From NCBI GenBank assembly GCA_021783385.1, contig JAJXTX010000073.1, forward strand, positions 1-10,937: a stretch of DNA of 10,937 nt. Direction: 5' to 3'. The notes beneath the pieces are model-generated. The model searched no databases, was not told the origin of the DNA, and worked only from the letters and a program-made list of their open reading frames with translations. Source of the stretch: Pseudomonadota bacterium. GTDB lineage: Bacteria; Pseudomonadota; Gammaproteobacteria; Xanthomonadales; Rhodanobacteraceae. The position numbers and the translations under genes were made by a program. Positions 1-8,456 of the stretch are shown piece by piece. How positions within the stretch are numbered: the stretch's first letter is position 1; each line of letters begins with the position of its first letter.

Positions 1-396
1 CGGCTGGGTGGTGAGCTGCAGGGCGGTGGCCGCGTCGTGCTGGCGCAGCGCGAGGTCGGCGCGCAGCAGGTCCAGGCGCAACGGCTCATCGCCGCTCAGG
101 TGCTTGCGTCTGATCTGCGCCAGCGTGGGCGCGGCGCGCTCGATCTGGCCGTCCTGCCACCACGCCTCGGCCGCCAGCAGGCGGTAGTGGTCGACGCTGT
201 TGCCGGAGGACTGCAGCGCCAGCGCCAGGTAGGCTTGCGCCGCCCGCTCCAGCTGCCCCTGTTGCGCCAGTGCAGCGGCGCTGCGCGCGGCCGCTATTTC
301 GGCGGGCGAACGCACGTTGGTTGGCACGCAGGCGCTCAGCAGCAGCAACAGCAGCAGTCCGATCGCGATGGTGCGCGTGGGGCGCATGAGGCGCAT
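1..396 (-). CDS. lpoA: LpoA, penicillin-binding protein activator lipoprotein (partial, N-terminal part)
   Basis: Read on the minus strand, this open frame starts at 396 and leaves the window at base 1 (132 codons, no stop). The product begins with a short basic N-terminus, seven leucines in a row (residues 14-20) and a lipobox L-S-A-C with the lipidated cysteine at residue 23, so it should be an outer-membrane lipoprotein. The rest seen here is alanine-, leucine- and glutamine-rich and helical, with paired-helix spacing like the TPR-type N-terminal domain of LpoA. In E. coli LpoA (YraM) reaches through the peptidoglycan to stimulate PBP1A, and its gene diverges from rsmI (yraL), exactly the arrangement here. 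I chose ATG 396 because AAGGGA lies six bases upstream; the in-frame ATG at 417 has no Shine-Dalgarno and would add seven residues. The family name rests on lipobox, composition and synteny, since the C-terminal domain is outside the window. Confidence 0.82.
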   Translation of the reverse strand, partial: MRLMRPTRTIAIGLLLLLLLSACVPTNVRSPAEIAAARSAAALAQQGQLERAAQAYLALALQSSGNSVDHYRLLAAEAWWQDGQIERAAPTLAQIRRKHLSGDEPLRLDLLRADLALRQHDAATALQLTTQP

Positions 397-429
397 GGGA
401 AGTCCCTTGATCGTCATGGTCGGCAATGC

Positions 430-447
430 GCGATCATAGCCGATCGC
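430..447. promoter_or_regulatory. Inverted repeat with -10-like hexamer in the lpoA/rsmI divergent region
   Basis: The 81-base gap between the divergent starts of lpoA and rsmI holds a perfect inverted repeat, GCGATC-N6-GATCGC. Counting one two-base bulge it extends to ATGC..GCAT. The left arm overlaps TATGAT on the minus strand (433-438), a 5/6 match to a sigma-70 -10 box that points towards lpoA. No convincing -35 hexamer sits 16-18 bases upstream of it, so the promoter call is tentative. The palindrome may be an operator or chance. Confidence 0.25.
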
Positions 448-477
448 ATGCCCCGCTCTGGGCGCAGGAGTCTCACC

Positions 478-1305
478 ATGTCATCCGTCCAACCCGGCGC
501 CCTGTGGGTGGTAGCCACCCCGATCGGCCACCGCGACGACCTCTCCGCGCGTGCCATCGCCACCTTGCGCGCGGTGGCGGTGATCGCGGCCGAGGACACC
601 CGCCACAGCCGCCCGCTGCTGCTGCATCACGGCATCGACACGCCGCTGGTCGCGCTGCACGAGCACAACGAGCGCGACGCGCTGGACGCCATCGTGCGGC
701 GCCTGCAGGCCGGCGACGCGGTGGCGCTGATTTCCGATGCCGGCACGCCGCTGATCAGCGACCCGGGCTTCCGGCTGGTGCGCGCAGCGCGCGCGGCCGG
801 CATCCGCTGCATCCCGGTGCCGGGCGCCTGCGCGGCGATCGCGGCGCTGTCGGTGGCCGGCCTGCCCAGCGATCGCTTCGTGTTCGAGGGCTTCCTGCCG
901 CCGAAGCCGGCGGCCCGGCGCAGCCGGCTGCAGGAGCTGGCCGGCGAGGCGCGCACGATCATCTTCTACGAGTCGTCGCATCGGGTGGCCGAAAGCCTCG
1001 TCGACATGCGCGACATCTTCGGCGGCGGGCGCGAGGCGGTGCTGGCGCGTGAACTGACCAAGCTGTTCGAGACGGTGCTGGGCGAACCGCTGGCCGAACT
1101 GGCCGCGCGCGTTGCCGCCGACCCCGACCAGCAGCGCGGCGAATGCGTGATCCTGCTGGCCGGCCGCGGCGAGGAGGCCGATGCAAAGCTGGCCGAAGGC
1201 CAGCGCGTCTTCGCCATCCTGCGCGACGAGCTGGCCCCGGCGAAGGCCGCCAAGCTGGCCGCGGCGATCAGCGGCGCACCGCGCAAGCTCCTCTACGAAG
1301 GGTAG
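478..1305 (+). CDS. rsmI: RsmI, 16S rRNA (cytidine-1402-2'-O)-methyltransferase
   Basis: RsmI transfers a methyl group from S-adenosylmethionine to the 2'-OH of C1402 in the decoding centre of 16S rRNA; RsmH, encoded 1.3 kb downstream, N4-methylates the same base. The 275-residue product is of usual length (E. coli RsmI is 286). It shows the family's landmarks: VVATPIG (residues 11-17), AEDTRHS (38-44), the SAM-site signature SDAGTP (86-91) followed by LISDPG, the PG-A-AA-AL-V-GLPSDRF stretch and FEGFLP (136-141). The C-terminus ends with a basic helix of the type seen in other RsmI proteins. The start ATG 478 has GGAG seven bases upstream; the longer open frame before it is not supported. 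An oddity is histidine 18 after TPIG, where most relatives have asparagine. Older annotations call this family tetrapyrrole methylase-like YraL. Confidence 0.96.
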   Translation: MSSVQPGALWVVATPIGHRDDLSARAIATLRAVAVIAAEDTRHSRPLLLHHGIDTPLVALHEHNERDALDAIVRRLQAGDAVALISDAGTPLISDPGFRLVRAARAAGIRCIPVPGACAAIAALSVAGLPSDRFVFEGFLPPKPAARRSRLQELAGEARTIIFYESSHRVAESLVDMRDIFGGGREAVLARELTKLFETVLGEPLAELAARVAADPDQQRGECVILLAGRGEEADAKLAEGQRVFAILRDELAPAKAAKLAAAISGAPRKLLYEG

Positions 1306-1320
1306 GCGCACCCTGTGCGC
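1306..1320. repeat. Hairpin copy 1, GCGCAC-N3-GTGCGC
   Basis: A perfect six-base-pair inverted repeat with a three-base loop begins on the base after the rsmI stop codon. A second copy, identical at 13 of 15 positions and different only in the loop, lies 50 bases downstream. No T-run follows, so it is not a classical intrinsic terminator, though it could protect the 3' end of the rsmI mRNA. Confidence 0.5.
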
Positions 1321-1355
1321 GAGATGCTCTGATGCCGATCGTTGAGAAAATCATC

Positions 1356-1370
1356 GCGCACCGGGTGCGC
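1356..1370. repeat. Hairpin copy 2, GCGCAC-N3-GTGCGC
   Basis: Second copy of the 15-base inverted repeat, with the same six-base stem. It lies 7 bases before the TAGAAT element and about 19 bases before the expected 5' end of rnpB, so it occupies the place of a -35 region. That position would suit a protein-binding site acting on rnpB, but no known binding motif is recognised. Confidence 0.45.
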
Positions 1371-1376
1371 TCCTAC

Positions 1377-1382
1377 TAGAAT
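1377..1382 (+). promoter_or_regulatory. Probable -10 element of rnpB
   Basis: TAGAAT, a 5/6 match to TATAAT, ends six bases before the expected first base of RNase P RNA, which is the right distance for a -10 box. No recognisable -35 hexamer is present at 16-18 bases upstream; TTGAGA at 1342-1347 is 29 bases away and too far. A -10-driven or factor-assisted promoter is inferred. Confidence 0.4.
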
Positions 1383-1388
1383 CTCAGG

Positions 1389-1752
<364 letters not shown>

Positions 1753-1766
1753 CTTTCGCGCGCGGT

Positions 1767-1798
1767 ATCCCCGGCATGACGAGCGTCCTGCCGGGGAT
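1767..1798 (+). terminator. Strong hairpin after rnpB, possible terminator or 3' boundary
   Basis: A perfect ten-base-pair inverted repeat, ATCCCCGGCA (1767-1776) and TGCCGGGGAT (1789-1798), encloses a 12-base loop that can itself pair GAC with GTC. It starts 14 bases after the estimated RNase P RNA end, a fitting place for transcription to stop. However, the hairpin is followed by GTGGTGC, not a T-run, so it is not a textbook intrinsic terminator. Confidence 0.4.
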
Positions 1799-2011
1799 GT
1801 GGTGCATCGACGACACGCCGCCGCGCCATGAACGCCGGTTCATCGCCAACGCGCCCGGCTGGGCTCGGACGCCGCCTGTCGGCTCCTTGCGGCGCCAAGT
1901 GGGTCGATCAAAAAATCCCTAGCTTTCAAACACCTTGCGACGGTTCGTGAGAAAACGCTGGAAACACTGCCACAACTTCGCCTTTCTCCTTGATTCACAA
2001 GCAATTTCCCC

Positions 2012-2040
2012 TTGACAGTCTCAGGGGGCGAGACTATCGT
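2012..2040 (+). promoter_or_regulatory. Promoter of the mraZ/dcw operon
   Basis: A perfect -35 hexamer TTGACA (2012-2017) is followed after 17 bases by TATCGT (2035-2040), a 4/6 match to the -10 consensus. Transcription would start around 2046-2048, leaving a leader of roughly 37 bases before the mraZ TTG start. The site corresponds to the E. coli Pmra promoter at the head of the dcw cluster. The weak -10 overlaps the first MraZ-type repeat, so MraZ binding could block polymerase directly. Confidence 0.7.
2017..2035. promoter_or_regulatory. Inverted repeat filling the mraZ promoter spacer
   Basis: AGTCTC (2017-2022) and GAGACT (2030-2035) form a perfect inverted repeat around the seven-base spacer AGGGGGC. 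The arms begin on the last base of the -35 box and end on the first base of the -10 box. A dimeric regulator bound there would sit between the two promoter elements. I do not recognise the motif as belonging to a known regulator. Confidence 0.45.
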
Positions 2041-2073
2041 GGGTTTCGGTGTGAAATTGTGGGTTTTAGTGGA
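2039..2073 (+). promoter_or_regulatory. MraZ operator, four direct repeats at 10-base spacing
   Basis: GTGGG (2039), GTGTG (2049), GTGGG (2059) and GTGGA (2069) follow each other at exactly ten-base intervals. MraZ of E. coli and other bacteria is known to bind TGGGN repeats separated by five bases upstream of its own gene, which is the same layout. The first repeat overlaps the -10 box and the last includes the GGAG Shine-Dalgarno of mraZ. Binding could therefore hinder both polymerase and, at the DNA level, early elongation. Autorepression of the cluster is inferred from this arrangement. Confidence 0.78.
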
Positions 2074-2083
2074 GTAAGCGACG

Positions 2084-2530
2084 TTGTTTCAAGGCGAAAC
2101 CGCCATCACGGTAGATGACAAAGGCCGCATCGCCATTCCCACGGCGTATCGCGAGCTGGTGGCGGGCGAGTGTGCCAACCGGCTGGTGCTCACCTACAAC
2201 CCGTTCGAGTCGGGTTGCCTGTGGCTGTTTCCGCACGCCGTCTGGGAGGCGGTGCGCGATCAGGTGAACTCGCTGTCCAAGGTGGTCAAGGCGCATCGCG
2301 ACATGCAGATGAAGCTGGTCGGTGCGGCTGCCGTGGTCGAGCCCGATGGTGCGGCGCGGATCCTGCTGCCGGCCAGTCAGCGCGCCACCACCGGTATCGA
2401 GAAGCGCGCGGTGCTGCTGGGCATGGGCGACAAGTTCGAGCTGTGGAGCGAGCAGGAGCACCTGAAGAAGATCCGCCAGACCATCGGCGAAGTCGAGATC
2501 ACACAAGCAATGGCGGAATTGCGCCTGTAG
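2084..2530 (+). CDS. mraZ: MraZ, transcriptional regulator of the dcw cluster
   Basis: MraZ is a DNA-binding protein with two SpoVT/AbrB-type swapped-hairpin domains that assembles into a ring and represses its own operon. The 148-residue product carries both half-site motifs: DDKGRIAIP (residues 11-19) in the first domain and DGAARILLP (88-96) in the second. It also has the usual N-terminus (M)FQGET and a C-terminal helix. Length is close to the E. coli protein (152). The start is TTG 2084. An in-frame TAA at 2075-2077 excludes anything longer, the family's N-terminus begins here, GGAG lies nine bases upstream, and the next in-frame ATG (2304) would remove the first domain. The TTG codon would keep expression low. 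The gene heads the operon and its probable binding sites lie directly upstream. Confidence 0.96.
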   Translation: MFQGETAITVDDKGRIAIPTAYRELVAGECANRLVLTYNPFESGCLWLFPHAVWEAVRDQVNSLSKVVKAHRDMQMKLVGAAAVVEPDGAARILLPASQRATTGIEKRAVLLGMGDKFELWSEQEHLKKIRQTIGEVEITQAMAELRL

Positions 2531-2574
2531 GGCGCAATCGGCACGTGGGCGGGACGGGAGCGGGAGTGGAGCAG

Positions 2575-3489
2575 ATGCTGCGGCACATCCCGGTGATGCT
2601 GGATGAAGCGGTGGAGGGCCTGTCCGTGCGGTCAGACGGGCGCTATCTGGATGGCACGTTCGGACGCGGTGGGCATGCCCGCGCGGTGCTGTCGCGCCTG
2701 GATTCCAGCGGCCGGTTGCTGCTGATGGACCGCGATCCGCAGGCCATCGCCGCGGCGCGCGCCGAGTTTTCCGGCGACCCGCGGGTGGCGATCCGCCACG
2801 CGAATTTCTCCAGCCTGGCCGAGTGGGACGAAACCGCCGCCGGACTGGACGGCGTGCTGCTCGATCTGGGGGTGTCGTCGCCGCAGCTGGACGAGGCTGC
2901 GCGCGGTTTCAGCTTCATGGCCGATGCGCCGCTGGACATGCGCATGGACACCACCCAGGGCGAGAGCGCGGCGGATTTTCTGGCCACGGCCGACGAGCGC
3001 ACGATCACCGAGGTGCTGTGGCACTTCGGCGAGGAGCGCCACGGCCGGCGCATCGCCCGCGCCATCGTCGCCGACCGCGCCGCCACTCCGTTCACCCGCA
3101 CCGGTCAGCTGGCCGCGCTGATCGAGCGCGTGGTCGGCCGTCGCGAACCGGGCAAGCATCCGGCCACGCGCAGCTTCCAGGCGCTGCGCATCCGCGTCAA
3201 CGGCGAACTGGAGTCACTGCAACGGGGCCTGGACGGCGCGCTGGAGCGGCTCAAGGTGGGCGGCCGGCTGGTGGTGATCAGCTTCCACTCGCTGGAAGAC
3301 CGCGCGGTGAAGCTGTTCATCCGCGATCACTCCGGCCGCGTGCAGAACAGCCGCCGCGGGCCGCCGGTTGCCGAGCGCCCGGCGCGGCTGGCCGCGATCG
3401 GCAAGGCGCAGTTCGCCAGCGCCACCGAGCTGGCGGCGAACCCGCGCGCACGCTCCGCCGTGCTGCGCGTGGCGGAGAAACTCTCGTGA
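2575..3489 (+). CDS. rsmH: RsmH, 16S rRNA (cytosine-1402-N4)-methyltransferase
   Basis: RsmH (formerly MraW) N4-methylates C1402 of 16S rRNA with S-adenosylmethionine, tuning the decoding site. The 304-residue protein has every family landmark: H-x-PV-LDEAV at residues 4-13, the SAM-binding motif [12 protein letters not shown] (24-35), [12 protein letters not shown] (95-106), RGFSF with [19 protein letters not shown] (195-206), SFHSLEDR (236-243) and a terminal [10 protein letters not shown]. The E. coli protein is 313 residues. ATG 2575 is preferred, with GGAG eight bases before it. GTG 2566 is in frame, has GGGAG five bases upstream and would add three residues, so it cannot be excluded. 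The gap to mraZ is 44 bases, with no sign of a separate promoter. The stop TGA overlaps the GTG start of ftsL. Confidence 0.97.
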   Translation: MLRHIPVMLDEAVEGLSVRSDGRYLDGTFGRGGHARAVLSRLDSSGRLLLMDRDPQAIAAARAEFSGDPRVAIRHANFSSLAEWDETAAGLDGVLLDLGVSSPQLDEAARGFSFMADAPLDMRMDTTQGESAADFLATADERTITEVLWHFGEERHGRRIARAIVADRAATPFTRTGQLAALIERVVGRREPGKHPATRSFQALRIRVNGELESLQRGLDGALERLKVGGRLVVISFHSLEDRAVKLFIRDHSGRVQNSRRGPPVAERPARLAAIGKAQFASATELAANPRARSAVLRVAEKLS

Positions 3490-3758
3490 AGGTGCTCGGC
3501 GTGCTGATCCTGCTGATGCTGCTGGCGGCGGTGCTGACCACCGCGATCGGCGTGGTGTGGACGCGCCACGAGAGCCGCGTGCTGTTCGTCAGCCTGACTG
3601 CGCTGCAGAACCAGCGCGACAATCTGAACATCGAATACGGCCGGCTCGAACTGGAGCAGGCCACCTATGCCGAGCCGCGCCGCATCGACGACGAGGCGCG
3701 GCAGCAGCTGGGCATGCTCGATCCGCGCCCGCAAGACATCCGGTTGCTGACCCGATGA
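3486..3758 (+). CDS. ftsL: FtsL, cell division protein
   Basis: FtsL is a small bitopic inner-membrane protein that joins FtsB and FtsQ and helps activate FtsWI at the septum. The 90-residue product has a very short cytoplasmic end, one hydrophobic membrane segment at about residues 3-24, and a periplasmic helix with heptad leucines. That helix includes [10 protein letters not shown] and EYGRLELEQ, followed by an LGM motif and a short tail. Size, topology and position between rsmH and ftsI identify it, although FtsL sequences are poorly conserved. The start is GTG 3486, overlapping the rsmH stop as GTGA, with GGAG eight bases upstream. The end overlaps the ftsI start as ATGA. Translation is probably coupled to rsmH. 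Confidence 0.93.
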   Translation: MKVLGVLILLMLLAAVLTTAIGVVWTRHESRVLFVSLTALQNQRDNLNIEYGRLELEQATYAEPRRIDDEARQQLGMLDPRPQDIRLLTR

Positions 3759-5571
3759 CCTGGCGCCAGGACAGCACCGCCCCCGTCCGGCCGCCGCGCC
3801 GCCGCACCGTCGCCGCCCCCAGCGCGCGCAGGCGCATGGTGCTGGTGGTGAGCCTGCTGGGGCTGGCCTCGCTCGGACTGGTGGCGCGCGCGTTCGACCT
3901 GCAGGTGATCCGCAAGCAGTTCTACCAGCGCCAGGGCGACGCGCGCTTCCTGCGCGAGATGCCGATACCGGTATCGCGCGGCACCATCTTCGACCGCAAC
4001 GGCGAGCCGCTGGCGGTGTCGACGCCGGTGACCTCGATCTGGGCCAATCCGTCGCAGGTGCTGGAGAACGAGGACCGCATCCCGCAGCTGGCGCAGGCGC
4101 TGGGCGTGGATGCCGGCCAGCTGAAGCAGCTGCTGCTGCAGCGTTCGGATCGCGAGTTCCTCTACCTGCGCCGGCAGATGGCGCCGGAGGCGGGGCAGGC
4201 GGTGCTGGCGCTGGGCATTCCCGGCATCAACGGCCAGCGCGAGTTCAAGCGCTACTACCCGTCCGGCGAAGTCACCGCGCACGTGCTCGGCTTCACCAAC
4301 ATCGACGACCACGGCCAGGAAGGGCTGGAGCTGGCCTACGACGACTGGCTCTCCGGCAAGCCCGGCCTCAAGCGCGTGATCCGCGACCGCATGGGCCACG
4401 TAGTGGAGGACCTGGAGCAGATTCGCGCGCCCAAGCCGGGGCAGAACCTCACCCTCAGCATCGACCGGCGCATCCAGTTCCTTGCCTACAGCGAGCTGAA
4501 GATTGCGCTGGACAAGTTCCAGGCCGATTCCGGCTCGATGGTGATACTCGACGTCAAGACCGGCGAAGTGCTGGCGATGGTCAACCTGCCGACCTACAAC
4601 CCGAACGCCGTGAACGACAGCAAGCCGGCGCAACGGCGCAACCGCGCCATGACCGACGTGATCGAGCCGGGCTCCACGATCAAGCCGGTGCTGATGGCCG
4701 CGGCGCTTTCCAGCGGCCAGTACACGCCGACCAGTCCGCTGATCGACACCACCGGCGGCCATTGGTATTTCCAGGGCCACGACATCCACGACACCCACGA
4801 TTATGGCGTGCTGACCCCGACCGGGGTGATCACCAAGTCGAGCAACGTCGGTGCCGCGCACATCGCGATGACGCTGGACACCTCGCTGATGTACGACACC
4901 TACCGCGCGTTCGGCTTCGGCAACAGCACCGACAGCGGCTTTCCCGGCGAAGCCTCGGGCTATCTGAAGATCGGCCGCGACTGGCGCCCGCTGGAAAAGG
5001 CGATCATGGGCTACGGCTACGGCGTCAACGTGACACCGCTGCAGCTGGCCAACGCCTACGCCACCATCGCCGATGGCGGCGTGATGCACGACCCCAGCTT
5101 CATCAAGGGCGACGACAACCCGCCCAAGCAGATCATCACGCCAGCCATCGCCGGCGAGCTGATCCAGATGATGGAAACCGTCACCGGCCCCGGCAGCACG
5201 GCGCCGGAAGCGCGCATCGCCAACTACAGCGTGGCCGGCAAGACCGGCACCGCGCACAAGGCCAGCGCCGGCGGCTACGACAAGAACAACTACGTCGCCG
5301 CGTTCGCCGGCATCGTGCCGGCCACCCACCCGCGGCTGGTCGGCGTGGTGATCATCAACAACCCGACCAGGGGCAGCTACTACGGCGGCGTGGTTTCCGG
5401 CCCGGTGTTCTCCAGCGTGATGAGCGGCGCGCTGCGCCTGCTCGACGTGCCGCCGGACAACATCGGCCGCTGGTATGTCGGCGGTCCGTTGCAGGGTGCC
5501 GGCGGCCTGGCTGGCAGCAAGCCGCCGGCCGATGTGCCGCTGGACGACGCGCCGGTCGACGGGGGCACGCC

Positions 5572-5575
<4 letters not shown>
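3755..5575 (+). CDS. ftsI: FtsI (PBP3), septal peptidoglycan transpeptidase
   Basis: FtsI is the class B penicillin-binding protein that cross-links septal peptidoglycan, working with FtsW and controlled by FtsQLB and FtsN. The 606-residue protein has a basic cytoplasmic N-terminus rich in Arg and Pro, one membrane anchor at residues 28-46, and the pedestal motif RGTIFDRNG starting at R75. It then carries the transpeptidase domain with SxxK at S307-K310 (STIK), SxN at 362-364 (SSN) and KTGT at 496-499. The catalytic serine has the same number as in E. coli PBP3. The C-terminus continues for some 30 residues beyond the domain as a Gly/Pro/Asp-rich tail after GRWYVGG, probably disordered. ATG 3755 overlaps the ftsL stop and has no clear Shine-Dalgarno, which suggests coupled translation. 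The stop overlaps the murE start as GTGA. Confidence 0.97.
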
Positions 5576-7073
<1,498 letters not shown>

Positions 7074-7077
<4 letters not shown>

Positions 7078-8456
7078 TGGCGCTGAGCACGATCGCGGTG
7101 TGGACGCACGGCCGCCTGCTGGGTGCCGATGCCGAGGTCAGCGGTGTCGCCATCGACAGCCGCCGGGTGCAGCCGGGCGAGCTGTTCGTGGCGCTCGGCG
7201 GCGAGCGCGTGGATGGTCACGATTACCTGGACGCGGCGGCCGCGCGCGGCGCGGTGGCCGCGCTGGTGATGCGCCGGGTCGACAGCACGCTGCCGCAGGT
7301 GCTGGTGGACGACACCACGCTGGCGCTGGGTGACCTCGCCAGCGCGGTGCGCGCGCAGCGCAGCGCGCGGGTGGTCGGCATCACCGGCTCCAACGGCAAG
7401 ACCACGGTGAAGACGCTGACGGCGGCGATCCTCTCGCGGCACGGCCGCACCCACTTCAACACGGGCAACTACAACAACGAGATCGGACTGCCGCTGACGC
7501 TGCTGGCGCTGCCGCCGGAGGCCGAGTACGCGGTGCTGGAAATGGGTGCCGGCAAGCCGGGCGACATCGCCTACCTGGCCGCCATCGCGCGGCCCGATAT
7601 CGGCCTCGTCAACCTCATCGCACCGGCGCATCTTGAGCGCATGGGCAGCGTGGAAGGCGTGGCCGAGACCAAGGGCGCGCTTTACCAGGCGCTGCCTGCC
7701 GACGGCGTGGCGATCATCAATGCGGACGACGCATTCGCGAGTTTCTTCGCCGGGCTGGCCGGCGCGCGCCGGCAGCTGCGCTTCGGGCTGGAGCAGGCGG
7801 CGGACGTGCGCGCCGACATCCTGGAGGCGCGCGTGGACGGCTCGCGCTTCGTGCTGCGCACGCCGCAGGGTGACGCCGAGGTGGCGCTGCCGCTGCCGGG
7901 TCGGCACAACGTGGCCAATGCGCTGGCCGCCGCCGCGATCGCGCTGGCGCTGGCGGTGCCGCTGGCCACCATCGTGGCGGGGCTGCAGCAGGCGAGTGCG
8001 GTCACCGGCCGGCTCGTGCGCACCGCGCTGCCCGGTGGCGGCACGCTGCTCGATGACAGCTACAACGCCAACCCCGGCTCGATGGCGGCGGCGATCGACA
8101 CGCTGGCGCTGGCCGGCGGCGAGCGCTGGCTGGTGCTGGGCGACATGGCCGAGCTGGGTACCGACGCGCGCGCGTTGCACGCCGGCATCGGCGCGCGAGC
8201 GCGCGAGCGCGGCATCGAGCGGCTGTTTGCGGTGGGTCCGCTGGGCGTTGCCACGGTCGCCGCGTTCGGCCCCGGGGCACAGCATTTCGACGACCAGCCG
8301 GCGCTGATCGCGGCGCTGCGTGCGCAGCTGCATGCCGGCGTCACCTGTCTGGTCAAGGGCTCGCGTTCGGCGGCGATGGAGCGGGTGGCGACCGCGCTTG
8401 CCGGGCCCTCGCCGGATGTTGCACGCAGCGAGGAGGGCGCACCGCATGCTGCTTGA
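7074..8456 (+). CDS. murF: MurF, UDP-MurNAc-tripeptide--D-alanyl-D-alanine ligase
   Basis: MurF attaches the D-Ala-D-Ala dipeptide to UDP-MurNAc-tripeptide and so completes the cytoplasmic pentapeptide precursor. The 460-residue protein (452 in E. coli) has an N-terminal domain with [17 protein letters not shown] and the P-loop TGSNGKTT at residues 104-111. [11 protein letters not shown] and [11 protein letters not shown] follow, then the [13 protein letters not shown] region, [19 protein letters not shown] at 327-334 and a terminal VKGSRS. ATG 7074 has GGGAG eight bases upstream and overlaps the murE stop; a second ATG immediately follows in frame. The last 11 bases overlap mraY in another frame, so the final residues of MurF share DNA with the mraY start. 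Confidence 0.97.

Larger units (their letters stand above)
1753..2083. other. Non-coding region between rnpB and mraZ
   Basis: These 331 bases hold no supportable protein gene. The left half is GC-rich and rich in inverted repeats: the hairpin at 1767-1798, ATGAAC-N4-GTTCAT at 1828-1843 and CGCCGC/GCGGCG at 1870-1894. From about 1905 the sequence becomes clearly AT-richer, with an A6 run near 1911 and further A- and T-rich patches up to the mraZ promoter. That change is typical of a regulatory upstream region in a GC-rich genome. Minus-strand open frames reaching back from here cover rnpB and are taken as spurious. Confidence 0.7.

Noticed and set aside
337..357. Run of CAG-type triplets that looks like a microsatellite
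   Set aside because: On the minus strand it is the leucine run of the LpoA signal peptide, six CTG codons and one TTG, ahead of the lipobox.
37..477. N-terminal extension of the rsmI frame back to position 37
   Set aside because: It is antisense to lpoA, low-complexity and has no family similarity. ATG 478 has a good Shine-Dalgarno and gives the standard RsmI N-terminus.
1342..1347. TTGAGA as the -35 box of rnpB
   Set aside because: It is 29 bases from the TAGAAT element, too far for a sigma-70 promoter.
1870..1894. CGCCGC/GCGGCG inverted repeat as a terminator
   Set aside because: The loop is 13 bases, the stem only six, and no T-run follows on either strand; short GC palindromes are frequent in this composition.
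3665..5329. Long minus-strand open frames opposite ftsI, murE, murF, mraY and ftsW
   Set aside because: In DNA this GC-rich, antisense frames stay open by codon bias. Their products are Arg/His/Ala/Gln-rich with no motif, while the plus strand encodes complete known proteins.
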